Assembly (NCBI GenBank): GCA_949752735.1
Contig: OX457040.1
Span: 3,676,583 to 3,740,582, forward strand
DNA length: 64,000 nucleotides
Direction of reading: 5' to 3'
Source of the DNA: Lumbricus terrestris
Lineage: Eukaryota > Annelida > Clitellata > Crassiclitellata > Lumbricidae
The position numbers and the translations under genes were made by a program. Numbering within the stretch: position 1 is the stretch's first letter; each line of letters opens with the position of its first letter. The notes under the pieces were generated by a model. That model was not told where the DNA came from. It worked only from the letters and a program-made list of their open reading frames with translations, and made no database searches. Shown one piece after another: positions 52,350 through 64,000 of the stretch.

Positions 52350-54720
52350 GGACGATAATCTAATTAATGACCGATTCAAGAGTCGCGCTCTTCAACAATT
52401 GGTGACAACGTTTAGAAGGTGTCTAAATGGATCGACCTGGCTATAGTACGGCTAAAGCTTTAGACATAAAAGAGTTTGTTTCCTCAGAAAAATCTGAAAA
52501 CAATGAATGAAAACGTGAGTTGATTAATTCCCTCAAAACAAAATCCCATCAGCTAAAGAAAGAGATGATTATGCCAAGTGGTTGGTGATGAAGTTTCGCG
52601 AATACATATGTCGGGTGAAAGACTGCAGACTATACTTTTTTGTTTTCTGAGCCGCCGAATAGAAGTCTGGTGACCCTTTTTTAGTCATCGATGAAGGTGT
52701 GAAGCGGAGTGCCGGGCCCTGTTTCGTGGAGTTTGCCGGTTAGAAAGGCGGGAAGATGATCTCCTGTCGATCGTGCTACCTGGGTCAAACTGCCCGTGAC
52801 ATGCAAAGGTGCTATTGAGGCAAGGAAGGAGTCTACCACCACAGTGTGGAAATTCAAAAACCAAAACTTATTGGGTCATTTATTTAAACATGTAATTTAA
52901 AAAAACTTGTTACACCGCAATGGTTGCATTCATTTGTTAGGCTGTCATTTTGACGAACTTCCTTATAATTTCATTACATGTTGAGGGAGGTATCTTCCAA
53001 GGCTTTTCTAGCGTTCAATTATTGAAAAAATGTGAATTTCTAACTGGATTATGCAGATGTAAAAGTTATTTTGTGCGGCTAGAAAGAGATGGCAAACGAG
53101 AGCATGAGACGTGGCTGATGTCAACAGTCAAAAATGCGTTGGTTTCTGGGGCACTTACGACGCTCCCCCAGGCTCCGTAGACCCCAGGCAATGGCGGATC
53201 CATGGGGGAATTCGACCATGGCCCCCATTTAGAAATTTCTTTATTTTTCACCAGCTATTTTGCCTCGGAAATTTGACGTGCCGCCCCTATGAGTAGTTCC
53301 GCAGGCCCTCCCCATGCCCAGGAGGTCCGTAGACGAGGTACGACGATTAAAAAAGGCAATCAACTATTTTGGCGGAGAAAATTGTATCTTTTTCTTAGGA
53401 ATTCGAGGCAAATGACTAAAAATAAGGTCAGCAGATTTTTGTCGACCAAGACCAACATTTTCCGTGTCCCAAGACCGAAAATCTTGGGCCACCCTTCGAA
53501 AATTTCTGTATCCGTCCATGCCCCTGGAAAATGTTCTGGGTGCGCCCCTGATGCTAGATCAACTCTAAGAACTATTCAAATATTTCTGCTGTCGACAAAG
53601 TCCTGAATTATCGCAAGTTGTCGTTAAACCAGAAACCCAAAGATAGGCCAGAATTAGACACCTCTAATAGGATATTTAATCAGCTATAAATATCTAAACT
53701 TCTTCAACGTGATAATGATCGTCTATTGTCACGGTAGATCATAATGCCTTAGAATAATGTATTTAGCGCCTAACAATGTGCAGTCTAAAATTATTATAAA
53801 GCTATGGCATACCTAAACAAAGGTGATAAATCCCTCTTTTTGGGTAGACCATTTTTGAAAATGACCGCCATTGAGGCCATGAGGAACTTCATTATGTCTC
53901 TATTGAAATCCTTGACATTAAATGTGCATGTTTTTACACCAAGATGACGATTCCAACTTTCCAAGTGAACTGAAAGCCGAGATATTGACAACTCTGAGAA
54001 TCGGCAGGTCATTAATTACAGAGTTTCTGTCGTCCTGCTTAGCATTCAATGTATAATTTTTATATACATTGTATACTAAGCAAGAAAACAGTAACTGCGG
54101 TTGCTGCGTTTTTTGCTTAACACAATGATACCACAGTTGAGATACTGTGAATTTCGTTTCGGACTGGCACTTCTTCTGGCGGGTGGAGGACTTGTGGCGA
54201 TGTTAAACGATGTTATTGCTTCCATCGAGGTATTAACGACATCTTATTTATTTTCCGCGTATCCTAGCACAAGTCATATTATGCTTATAATATACTCTAA
54301 TTTTTAACGTTATTTGGGTGTTGTGTTTCAGCAATTATCATGCACAGCTCCTTAATGATTTAAAGTGAGCGCATCGCTTTCATACATGTACATTCATGTA
54401 GCATATAAACATCGCTGTTCCAACATTTCTACCTACACGGCTGCAGCTCTTCACTGGCTTCCTGTTGCCTAGGGTTGACTCCTCAGTGTTTTACAGGCTC
54501 CATAAAACTTTTTTCCACCGTGGTTGGGCTTGGAGAGCCTATGAGTGGATTTCCTGAAGGACGCTATATAAATTCTTTAAATGAATGAATGAATGATATC
54601 TTAGTTCTAAAGTACAACGACTACCATGGTCCAACACCGAGCCTTTCCCATTATAAGTCCTTCTATGCGGATATACTTCCATCCAACTATCCGTTGTAAT
54701 AATTATCTTGATTTGGGTGT
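52350..54720 (+). repeat. Duplicated blocks P3' and P2' (partners 36.9 and 42.5 kb)
   Basis: P3' (52350-52830) runs directly into P2' (52835-54720), whereas the partners are 5 kb apart. A 330-bp insert at 53.19-53.52 kb has no counterpart at 42.9 kb. LINE tails are at 54430-54590 and 54770-54850. Confidence 0.83.
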
Positions 54721-55372
54721 CATCTTCAGCCCTTCGCTGCTAAAATTCTTTCTTATTTCCTCGGGGCAGTCATGCTGAGCTGAGAGCGCCTCTGATCAGC
54801 TACTCTGTATGAGGCGCTTTAGAGTTGCCAATGCACAATGTAATGCAGTTAATAAAATACAACACAATGCAATTTTATATAATCGCAGTGTAAAGCGTTT
54901 GTAAGGTGTGTAATGTGCTGGTTCTGAATAATCGTCTATTCAGTGCCAGAGATAATAATTGTTTCTTTAAACCACAAACAACGAAGAATTCAAGCGCTAT
55001 GAGCCAATTTGTTCAAGAAGATCCTTCAGTGTACCTATATAACTCACGTTTCCTCAAGGCTTCGCCCAATTTTTTATCTGACGCGTGTGTTTTCACTTAC
55101 TTCTTATAATACCAAAGTCAGCCCCTCCAACTCATTCCCATTACTCCACCTCCATTCACGCCCCATTCCATCGTCTTTCCGCATCCCTCCTTTCCCTTCC
55201 ATCCATCTTCTACCCTTACTTCCCACCCCGTTCAAATCTGGGTCCAACCTTCCAAGACATCTTAAAATACTGCAAGCTATGATGAAAATATAAGTACGAC
55301 TTATAGACACCTTTAATACACTGACGATATCTGCTAAAGTATCCACCAAACGAATGCAAATATAGATTGAAA

Positions 55373-55685
55373 ATGTGCTAATCAAATTATTGCAAACTAG
55401 CTGGGGTACCCGGCGTTGCCCGGGAAATTTAGGATTCGATCCGCTACGGCCACAGCCCCACCCTACCACAATCCGACCTCTACCGTTACGCGACCCGAGA
55501 AATTTGTGTTTCACGAAAATTTCCACATCCACCCCACCCCTACACCCCCCAACCCCTCCCACCCCCCTCCCACCCCACCCCACCCCCACCCCATCAACCC
55601 CATCCACCCCACCCCTACACCCCAACCCCTCCCACTCCATCCCACCCCACCCCCAGTAAGTATGTGCTAATCAAATTATTGCAAA
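55373..55685. mobile_element. 265-bp C-rich insertion with 24-bp target duplication
   Basis: Insertion 55397-55661 is flanked by a perfect 24-bp direct repeat beginning ATGTGCTAATC and ending TTGCAAA. It starts CTAGCTGGGGTACCCGGCG and TTGCCCGGG, a GC-rich self-complementary end (CCCGGCGTTGCCCGGG), and finishes as a (CCCCACCCC)-type tract and CCCCAGTAAGT. The long duplication points to target-primed reverse transcription. Family not recognised; Pro/Gly-rich frames across it are artefacts. Confidence 0.8.
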
Positions 55686-56848
55686 TATGCCACTCATAGC
55701 TTTTTTCACCTAGATCTAGGCTTCACTGATCTTGTCTAGGTTTTTTTTACTCAGTATTTAGCCTTTTTCTCACGACGCTTTTTTAGATTTTTTATACACG
55801 ACATTGATTTTTAAAGCGAAAATGCACAAAAGACGTGAAAAGTCGAATTTTTGTGTGAATTTGGACCAAAAAGTGTAAAGTTTGTAGCGAAGAAAAGAAG
55901 TCACCAGAAATTTCAGCTACAAACAATCATGTATACCATATTTTTTCGAAAATGATTTCTGTCGATGTAGTAGGCGTTTCTTTCCACTAGATGTCACTAA
56001 ACTCTCGATACGATTTGATTAATTTGTGTAATATTCGAAAATGGAATGAGTATCCAGTGTCACAATATTATTATAACTGACATTAGAAATGCAATGTCAT
56101 GTATTTTTCATTGTAGGCCTAACCGAAGTTTTTCCTTGCCGAAGTTGTTCCTTGTGTTTCTTTTAAAATTTCTTATTGTCATTAGAAGCTATAGAATGAA
56201 ATATGGTAGGACTTTTAAACACCTTCGAATAGTGTCATGTTGAATCCGTTCAAAACGCAACTCATTTGGCTTGGCGGTCGCACACAGCTGACTTGTTTAA
56301 TAGTCCTGCACTTCTTGAGTGAGACCTTCCCCCAATATTGTTTTCTCTCATTATTGTCAGCGACCTTGGAGTGACACTTGACCAAGAACTCAGTCTTTAA
56401 CAGAATGTCAATTTTGTAATACAAAGCTGCTATCACCAGCGGAGCGAGAGGAGTTGAGCAACCTACTGAAGTGCCTGAGCATGATCGGCTGGAGGTCGCC
56501 AATAGCGTCTAAATTAGAAATTTCACACTTGTAAAAATTTCTTCTCTTGATCGTCAAATGCTCATCTATAAAGATTCAAGTTTTAATAATTTACAAAGAT
56601 TTTCCGAGGACGGGCTAATCCAACCCTACCCTGACCGCTACCCCATTTCGTCACCCTAACCCGCCACTTGCTTGAAAATATCGCCAATGACCGACATTTA
56701 AAAGGTTTCACATCCCGGGTCCAAACAAAAAGCATTCGAAAACACATACAAAATCTGAACTAAGCTCGGAAGTTCAGTTTAGACTTTAAACACCTTAAAA
56801 ATTATTATTTTCAACGTCATAAAGACGGTTCAGTTTTGCATCGTTACT
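55686..56848. other. No gene seen
   Basis: Non-coding, with two ACACCTT signatures (near 56218 and 56787). Text near 56250-56270 resembles the LINE peptide TQLIWLGG, probably a scrap of CR1/L2-like sequence. Confidence 0.45.
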
Positions 56849-56954
56849 ACCTTGCTCCTAAGTGCTGTAGTACGCCGAGCAAATTTCTGTCCAGGGTAAC
56901 GGCCTCTGTTGTCATAGATCCTGGTCAAATCGGATCCATCCATCCATCGTTACT
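56839..56954 (+). mobile_element. Family E short retroposon with 10-bp target duplication
   Basis: Insertion 56849-56944 (96 bp) flanked by CATCGTTACT on both sides. It begins ACCTTGCTCCTAAGTGCTG and ends GGATCCATCCATC. Its head is about 15 bp shorter than the fullest copy, as in 5' truncation. Confidence 0.85.
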
Positions 56955-57069
56955 TAAAACTGGTTCAGTACCTTGCTCTTAAGTGCTGTAATATGCCGAG
57001 CAAATTTCTGTCCAGGGTAACGGCCTCTGTTGTCATAGACCCTGGTCAAATCGGATCCATCCATCCATC
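56955..57069 (+). repeat. Family E short repeat
   Basis: AAACTGGTTCAGTACCTTGC to GGATCCATCCATCCATCG; nearly identical to the neighbouring copy in the core. Confidence 0.85.
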
Positions 57070-57379
57070 GTATAGTGGATAACACGACAAAGTAGTTTAA
57101 AATGGTTACAACCAGTCCTGCTTCCCACAAGATGATTCAGTTCAAGGGTTGGAACACGTAATGGGAAGAAGACGTGACGTGCACTTCTTTCTACCAGTTG
57201 TAAGTGGTTACTAACCTACCTGGTGCCCAGTTCGTGGAGTCAACATTGAAGTTCGTGGAGTGGGGTGGTTGTTCTACGACTACCAGTTCAACCTTAAAGT
57301 TCGTCCGTCAGATGTCTACAGTTGTCCTGCAGTCCTGTATCCCACGATGTCATTGCGATCCTTGTCCACGCCTTCGTTA

Positions 57380-57895
57380 CTACATGTAGCAGAGATGATC
57401 ACTGCCGCTTGGTTAATGCTGGTCACCTATCCGGTTTAGCAGGGCGTCTTGAACGGTCCTGCGCTCTGCCGCTCGGCTTTTTGGTCCTAATTATTCCAAA
57501 ATTTGCCCCGATTTCTGCTCGCATGTGTATTGTCGTGCTTCTAGCTCGCAGCGCATCTTCTACACAGCTACTGTAGCAATAATGTCTGGCGGTGTTTAAC
57601 TGTTAGTGCTCCGTCCTACTTGTCAGGTCTCTATCCTGCTCTGTCTAACGTCGAGCCAAACGCCAATGGGCATCTCCTGGTCCCTCAAGCACACTCCTCT
57701 ACCAGACAGCGTCGAACCTTCTCGGTCGTTGGCCCGTCCTCATGGAATGGACACCCGCATGCACCGCGTTTACTACCTCTGAATTATTGGCCTCCTTCCT
57801 ACCAGTTGTTCAAGACCCATCTTTTTAGCCGTGGCTTTCCTGTGAGCGACTCTAAGTAGTCTTTTTAAGGGGCGCTATAAAATTTCGAAATGTTT
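57380..57895 (+). mobile_element. CR1/L2-like LINE 3' fragment
   Basis: Frames with multiple shifts: RLERSCALPLGFLVLI (57322-57576), then SGLYPALSNVEPNANGHLLVP and RQRRTFSVVGPSSWNG (57620-57859) and the tail GGGGCGCTATAAAATTTC. Same subfamily as the 19.9-kb copy, more decayed. Confidence 0.75.
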
Positions 57896-57919
57896 TTTTT
57901 TCGAATGTTTTCGCTTGTA

Positions 57920-58050
57920 ACTTGAGACAGCCAGATTGCTCCATTTTTCTGCTCGTTTTACGATCTTCTCAATAATCGCAAAATAAAGCGCTGGATTTGA
58001 ACACCGCCTTTATGAAATATTATATAGTTATAAATACCACGCTAGTTTGC
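57920..58050 (+). repeat. Repeat shared with 44560-44680
   Basis: CTTCTCAATAATCGCAAAAT and AACACCGCCTTTATGAAATA followed by TATAAATACCA. Confidence 0.8.
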
Positions 58051-58169
58051 CGCGAGGTGTTTACATTGCCAGATAACTGGTTTTTACTTTTATGACAATT
58101 TTTGCGATGGTGATGATGATGACAGAAGCGTAAGTAGTTGTAGATGTAGTAGCATCGATGAAATCGTAG

Positions 58170-58500
58170 TAGTCTATTTTTTTTATAGCGCCACAACTGG
58201 AGAAATTTCTCAGCGGCGCAGACGACCTGAGAGCACAAAACCACGATAAAAGACAATGGTTTTGATTGCTTGCGGAAAGGTTGCAAGGAACGACCAAGAA
58301 CTTCATTACCGAAACTTTGAGGCAAATTTTTCGAGAACGATAGACCAACCGCTGCGATTGTTTTATGCCGCACTGTGGACATTCGAGACGTAGGAACAAC
58401 GAGGTAACATTGCCTGGCAGAGCGAAGGAATCTGTAATGACCCTTGTATGGAAAGCAATGACGCACAGACTCCCGATAAGATAGATCATTTAAATTCATA
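58170..58500 (-). mobile_element. CR1/L2-like LINE 3' fragment
   Basis: Minus-strand text RFLRSARQCYLVVPTSRMST, RHKTIAAVGLSFSKNLPQS and FRKQSKP, then a TTTTTTTATAGCGCC tail. Parallels the 40.5-kb copy. Two overlapping frames indicate decay. Confidence 0.72.
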
Positions 58501-59181
58501 ATATAATATTCTATCAGCCTAGGACCTTATTAAACGCTAGAATCAATTCCTGTGGCGGTTGATTAACGGTTTGTGTAATTATTGTAGTCAAAGGTGGCGT
58601 GACCTGCAAAGATGTCGCTGAAAAGTGGAAACTGTGTCTGATATTCAAGACGTGAATAAATTGAACACCTTTCTAAGGAGATTTATTACGTTATGTTAAG
58701 CACATACTGCTTAAGCAGCTAGTTGAATCGGTACGAGTATAATAGGTCCAGACAGCTAACACCGTAACACATCGTAAGAAGTGATGCCACAGTTGGGTTT
58801 TTTCCAGTAGATCTGGGTTTTTTCGCCTTCGCCTGGGTTTTTCTGGGCGAAATCTGGGTTTGTTTTGGTGAGTTGACATTTTGCATTTACAACACATGAA
58901 TATTCTGTGAAATTCAATGTAAAATGGTTGTGATACATACTTTTTTCCACTAATTTTAATTTTAAACCCCACAATCAAGATTTTATGTTGTCAATTCACG
59001 ATTAATTTACAACCTCAAGAATAGCTTTGCACAGAAATAAACAATTTTGACATCTATAACATGCATATACACTACCGTACGTCAGGTGAATCCTCTAGTG
59101 GTATAATAGCCTAGTTGTTGCAGAGAGTTAACGGTGAGGGAGAGGACTGGTCGCTCGCCTCGTATGTTGAGGCAACGAAAG

Positions 59182-59277
59182 AATGCTTTAGTACGCCAAA
59201 CAAATTTCTGTCGAGAGCAAAAACCTTTGTTGTCAACTTGTCATAGGCCCTAGTCAAATCTGGATCCAACCATCCAA
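59182..59277 (+). repeat. Family E repeat, diverged
   Basis: AGTACGCCAAACAAATTTCT, CATAGGCCCTAGTCAAATC and GGATCCAACCATCC. Confidence 0.7.
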
Positions 59278-59609
59278 GAATCTTTACGACTGAAAACAGA
59301 CTTCCGTGCAAGTTATAAGTATTACATAGAATCCAAGATTATACTTAATCTGTTCGAATGCCAGTTCCAAGTGTGCAGGAAACAGGACGGTGACGCTATG
59401 ACTAGTGATTTTACTTACGATACACCATCGTTATACAGCAATAGCGCAAACACAGTCCAGTCATTCTAAATATTCTGCTATACTCTGCAGGCACATGAAG
59501 CGTAACCTTCCCATGTGCAAGTACAAAGCAGCCAAGAGTATGAAGCACTAGCGACTTCATTTCCGCAGCATAGAATAGATGATAATAGACTAGATAGGAT
59601 TCGTTCGAG

Positions 59610-60000
59610 TTTCCATAAGCTGCGAACAAGATTCATTTCCTCTCTTTATCGAATTTAAATCACCACATCGACGCGCAAAAATAAAAGATTGGGTTTGAAC
59701 ACCTTTTATAAGGAAAACCAAGATTTAATAAATAAACCGTTCTAAATTGCAGGCATTAAGTCACGTTAAACGTTGATAAGAATTCCTCCTTGGACCAATT
59801 ATACATCTGAACCTCGAGAATCCTGGTTGACACGAGGGTTCGACCTTCGTGTACAAAGCTCACGTTTGAATCGTTGGTGGTAGTCCTGGTGCTACCAGTT
59901 CTTTACTGACAAACTAAAACGTCGTCCCCCAAAATATCAACCGGACAAAGAATGTCGTCGGTAACTGCCTCGGGGACAGCCATCCGCCTAATTTGTCTCA
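59610..60000 (+). repeat. Duplicated block P4' (partner 46595-47000)
   Basis: Same order of shared stretches as the partner, with roughly 80-85 percent match by eye. Confidence 0.8.
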
Positions 60001-60555
60001 CCGTAATATACGCTAAGTATAATTCTTTAATGCAGGATATTCAGAGGCGCACCGGGTTGCACCACAGCTAAATAGCACAGTGTTTAGGTTCGTAAGGAAC
60101 TAAGTGAAGCGGTGACCCTGGGCAGAAATTGCAGCGTGACAGGAGGTCTGTCCAGGATGTAGTATCAGCTGCTGAGAATGAACGCAGCTTTCAGAAAGTA
60201 GTCCGCAAGCATGGACAATAAGACGATGAGCATCGCCCCTCATCTATTTGATCTCGGGACTGGCACCACCAATGTTGTCAGTTAAAGTGAGTTTCGAGAG
60301 GTGCAGCAGTAGAGTAAATTGTTGGTTGGATGGATTGATCCACAGTTCAATAACCTCAGCGTATGACTACAGTGACCGTTGTTGTACCCAGAGAATGGTC
60401 AGGTTTTTAATAACAGCTATGTCATTCGAGATTTTCGCAGAAGCTGACATTCTGTAGTTAACCATCTTACGGCTGTCCACCTGCTCGTGTTACGAGGCTA
60501 AGAAAATGAGGACGCTAACAGCTGTGTGTGGGCCAACGTAATATTCGGTTTCATC

Positions 60556-60625
60556 CACCTACTCCTCCTCCTCCTCCGCTTCTTCTTCTTCTTTTTCTTC
60601 TTCTCCCTCTTCTTCCACTGTTTTC
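60556..60625. repeat. (TCC/TTC)n pyrimidine tract
   Basis: CTCCTCCTCCTCC then TTCTTCTTCTTC, short and impure. Confidence 0.9.
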
Positions 60626-62160
60626 CACAGAATTTCCTAAACGGTCTAGGATATTCTTAATATGGAACGGAGTCGTCAATTAGCCTACATATTATTATTG
60701 GCCGCACGATGTCGCTTTAAGGTTGGAAATTTTATGTGAAGTCTATGCACGAATTAAACACCTTTGTTAGGTATTTTTCTTAAATTATAATAATTATGAC
60801 TCTACCGAGCTAAAATGATATCGTGTCCACGTTATAATGGCGTATACTGGACGGCATGAATTCACTGTTACTGCACTGTATAAGCTGTCAATTATCGTGA
60901 ACGATCTTTGATGTCAAACGACGACGTTAAACTTTGGTTAAATAAAAAAGCAATGTTGACGAGCTTCCAAAATCGACATATTATTGTAGCTAGATTGCAG
61001 AAACGTTTCTGACGAATCTGTCACATATCAATTTCATATCAATGAAATGTAGAATTATCAAATTCAAGTGGAAAATAGTAATAATTGAAATATCAAAGTT
61101 AAGATTTGTACGAGAGCCAAAAGATGGTTGACATTTTATTTGCTGCTCCTTCGTCTTCCCGAGAAAGTATGCGGACTACTGATCAAAGGGCTATTCATCT
61201 AAAGGTTACTCATCAAAGGCAACTCATCAAGGGACTATTCATCAAAGGCCGCTCATCACTGTACTATTTGTCATCAAGAATTGTACAACGTACATTGCAC
61301 ATCGAACAAATAATCTAACGACTTCACACGTTCCTTGTTTGGGTCTGATTTATTTGTCAAGAACTGTTTATTTAAACTAAAATATTGTATCAGTTTCAAT
61401 GTCCACGCCCCTACAAAAATCCCCCCAAACACTTGGGCCGACGCATTAAGGTACCCCCGTGCTATTGCATTTTCGTATAAGTCTCACGCTTAGCTATAAT
61501 AATGTCGGACACGTGCGGTTTTAAAGTGCAGCATGGATTTAAATAAATATAGTTTGTTAAATACGGACGTATGCTATTAAACTAGGTAAGTCAATTTCTC
61601 CATGGATCGTATAATCAGCTTTGTCGAGTTGTACGGTAGATTTAAATGTATTACTACTATGTGTTATAGCAATCTTCAATTTAGTACTTGTACTAAAGTC
61701 GTATGCTATCAAGTAGTTTAAGTTAGTACTAACACTAAGTTGACAAATTCCGATGATAAAGATTATTTATTATTCGACAGTTTAACAACATCATATAACT
61801 ACAAAGGTTGTTGACGTCTTTAAAGTTTTCAATGAATTTCAGATCACTTTTGTTTGACGGTTCAGCAGTTTCTGTTTGTATTTTCGCAAATTATCATACC
61901 TTAAGCCACATTTAATCATTAATTATTTTAAATACACCACGATTAATCACATAGCTTGATTCCTACCGATATTAATATATTAAGAAGTTTATTAGTTTAT
62001 TTGATAAGCAGTTACTACAGTAATTTTCTGCATCAGAAACTGCATGTGATGCATTTGGCACATTTTTGGGTAAACATCGAAGCATTGTAAATTATTGCTT
62101 GAAAGGCAATGAATGATCGGACCTAGAAGATATCGTTGGATGAGAGATGGTGTTATTATC
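60626..62160. other. No gene seen
   Basis: Non-coding. Contains an ATTAAACACCTTTG signature at 60755 and, at 61178-61258, an imperfect ~15-bp tandem array of CTCATCAAAGG-like units. Confidence 0.5.
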
Positions 62161-62171
62161 GTCATTGTCGT

Positions 62172-62225
62172 TAAAATTTTATATAGCGCCATTACAAGTT
62201 TCCGAGGAGCGGGCACTGGATGGAA
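62172..62225 (-). mobile_element. LINE/SINE 3' tail scrap
   Basis: TTATATAGCGCCATTACAAG and CCGAGGAGCGGGC: the shared 3' block only. Confidence 0.55.
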
Positions 62226-63012
62226 AGTTCTATTAAGTCGTGTTATTTCTTACAGTGTCGCAATGTGTGAAGACGCTTAACAGAGGCATCGGCCGTAATA
62301 TGTCGTTAAGTTCGTTAACCGCTGGTATCTGTGAGAAATTTGAACTGTAATTAAACACCTTTAATAAAGTTAATTATCTCAATATTAATTTGTCAGTCGA
62401 TTGAAGTTATCTAATCATGACATCTTGTGTATCAGGTATACCTTGGAGGCTTAGACTGAAAATTCTTAAGTTTGTCTTTACAACCACTTAAAACCATTGG
62501 CATTTCATTGAAAAACGTAAAAGCACATAGTTGTTAAAAATGCACTAAGCACTCAGCTGGGCAATAAGTCGATGCCAGGCCGATACTATCACGTGATTTC
62601 TGCTGAAGACTCTTGGGGAAAGGTTTATCAATCATAGAAATTAACGGTTACGAAGGAAAGCTTGCTGAAGGCAATGACCTGGCTTGACGTCATGACTTGC
62701 TTACATTGCCCCTGTGTCACAATTTATTATACTCTTGTTTCATGCTCTTGCTCTTCGACTTCAACTTCACTAGGCAGCTCAACTCCGTCTAGTTCCATTA
62801 TAAAAAAAAGTGGTCGGTCGATGCAATGGCCATTGCAACAAGAAGATGTCGTCAAGCAATTATAAAGTGAATCAAATAGTATTCGCATTGTGAAAATTCT
62901 ATGTGGAGTCGATTTCTTCGTCACTGTCGATCGTTAATATGTCGCTAAACATCCGAAGCCGTTAGGCTTACGTTGAATACAGTGTGGCATAAAACACACT
63001 TGACATGTCACG

Positions 63013-63070
63013 CAGGGGCGAGCGGTTGAGTAATGGATAACACGCTTGCTTCTCACACCACGGATGTGCA
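63013..63070 (+). repeat. tRNA-like SINE head scrap
   Basis: GGGGCGAGCGGTTGAGTAAT and GGATAACACGCTTGCTTCTC resemble the 5' half of a tRNA with an A box. No matching B box or acceptor stem follows. Confidence 0.4.
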
Positions 63071-63274
63071 GAAGGGAGGGAATGACCAATAAAATGATAC
63101 ATCAAGAGAGGCAAAGAATTCAGAAGTACTGGTATAAATGCATGGAATGTAATATTATTATTTTAGTATCGGATGTCCTAAACACATTTTGTCCAGTGAT
63201 TCTCCATGATCGTTTTAAGTTTGTGACATTTTATCTTAGCATTCAGTTTCGCGCTGGAAATTTAAATAATGTTT

Positions 63275-63460
63275 TAGAAGTCTCTAATACAGGTGTCTGA
63301 GAACCGGAGAGATTGTTCAACATAAATAAATGGGTATTTGAGATTATAGGGTTGATTGGGTTCCTTTGAACATTAACAGTGCGATTCAAGAACAAAAAGA
63401 AGAAGAAGATGAAAAAGACGAAGAAGAAGAAGAAGAAGAAGAGACGGAGGAGGAAAAGAA
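63275..63460 (+). repeat. Second copy of the GAA-tailed repeat
   Basis: TCTAATACAGGTGTCTGAG, GAGATTGTTCAACATAAA and AAGAACAAAAAGAAGAAG: the same leader as at 14418 with only a ~60-bp GAA tail. Confidence 0.75.
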
Positions 63461-64000
63461 AGTGGAGGCGCCAGATTGCAATTTATGAAGATCGCGTCAT
63501 CGTCCTGGCAGTTATTCAGCGGGTCGAATGGATTAAATGCAAATAACATGATTATTAGAAAACCGAATTTTGACAGGTTATAAGACAATTCACAAGTGAG
63601 ACAGGCAGAATTAAATGCCATATTGAGACCACATGGTGGCGCCCCTATCACGAAATCGAGTGTTCTCTAATAATAATCGTATTTTCCATTATGAAGAGAA
63701 GCTCAAAAAGTCACTTCTGCGTGTGTTAATTTTGGGCAAATGAACTTTCATTTGCTTTGTTTTGGACATTGCCACTAGCAGGTGTGTCTATTCCTACCAG
63801 CTAACTGTGTTTGCTTTTCCTTAAGAACAGCAAAAGCATTCAGAACGCTTAAGAACATATGGAGTCACTACATAAATTTGAGTAGACTGGCTTTAAACGT
63901 TCCTTATGACACTAAAACAATTAGAGTCATTTTGAATTTTGATTACAGCATAAGCCTAAATTTATCAATTATGCGCTTTTTTCAATTACTGATAGAATGG
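63461..64000. other. No gene seen
   Basis: Non-coding to the window end. Confidence 0.5.

Noticed and set aside
53190..53525. Possible hAT-type insert in block P2' (starts near CAATGGCGGATCCATGG)
   Set aside because: It is missing from P2, so an insertion is likely, but the two ends pair poorly and no duplication could be fixed.

Overview
This is non-coding-rich, repeat-dense eukaryotic DNA, almost certainly from an invertebrate animal. The support is: 5'-truncated RTE and CR1/L2-like LINEs, tRNA-headed SINEs with A and B boxes, hAT and piggyBac-type elements, spliced genes with GT/AG introns and AATAAA signals, long microsatellites, and vertebrate-type TTAGGG repeats (most metazoans other than insects and nematodes). 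The species cannot be named from the sequence. I see no convincing ordinary host gene, no rRNA, no true tRNA gene and no CRISPR array.

The centrepiece is one complete mobile element at 20456-29312 (8857 bp). It has ~430-450 bp terminal inverted repeats (TIRs) starting 5'-AGT and is flanked by a 6-bp target duplication (AGCGTG), which are Polinton/adintovirus hallmarks. It carries two convergent genes. The plus-strand gene is a spliced protein-primed family B DNA polymerase whose 3.3-kb terminal exon is fully open. Six introns join it to a new N-terminal part (acidic/coiled, Ala/Gly-rich, then a four-CxxC cysteine-rich segment). The minus-strand gene encodes a protein with two PC4-like single-stranded-DNA-binding domains, the first broken by one frameshift. 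Each TIR contains (TTAGGG)5-6 with the G-rich strand pointing outward, as at a real telomere. No integrase, capsid, ATPase or protease was found between the TIRs.

Left of the element (1-20455): a 206-bp hAT MITE with 8-bp duplications, copies of several SINE-like families, a ~550-bp (ATC)n array abutting a decayed LINE 3' end, a 151-bp near-perfect palindrome, an 830-bp GAA-rich array with ~220-bp higher-order units, a hAT-like element at 16.3 kb, an RTE LINE fragment (471 codons) with 12-bp duplications, and a CR1/L2-like LINE 3' end just before the polymerase element.

Right of the element (29319-64000): a collinear segmental duplication (modules at 32.5-35.3, 36.9-37.2 and 42.5-44.6 kb match 49.7-54.7 kb). 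One arm has been expanded by a LINE, a piggyBac-type element nested in that LINE (TTAA duplication), and a 1.85-kb hAT-type element (8-bp duplication with a paralogous empty site). Further right are a second RTE insertion with a 12-bp duplication, a 265-bp C-rich insertion with a 24-bp duplication, a very short (~100 bp) SINE-like family with target duplications, and more LINE ends.

Across the whole window about 40 diverged copies of a signature close to ACACCTTTAATAAG recur every 1-2 kb, many with GATGTCG(C/T)TAA 40-100 bp upstream. This looks like an ancient, very abundant repeat I cannot name.
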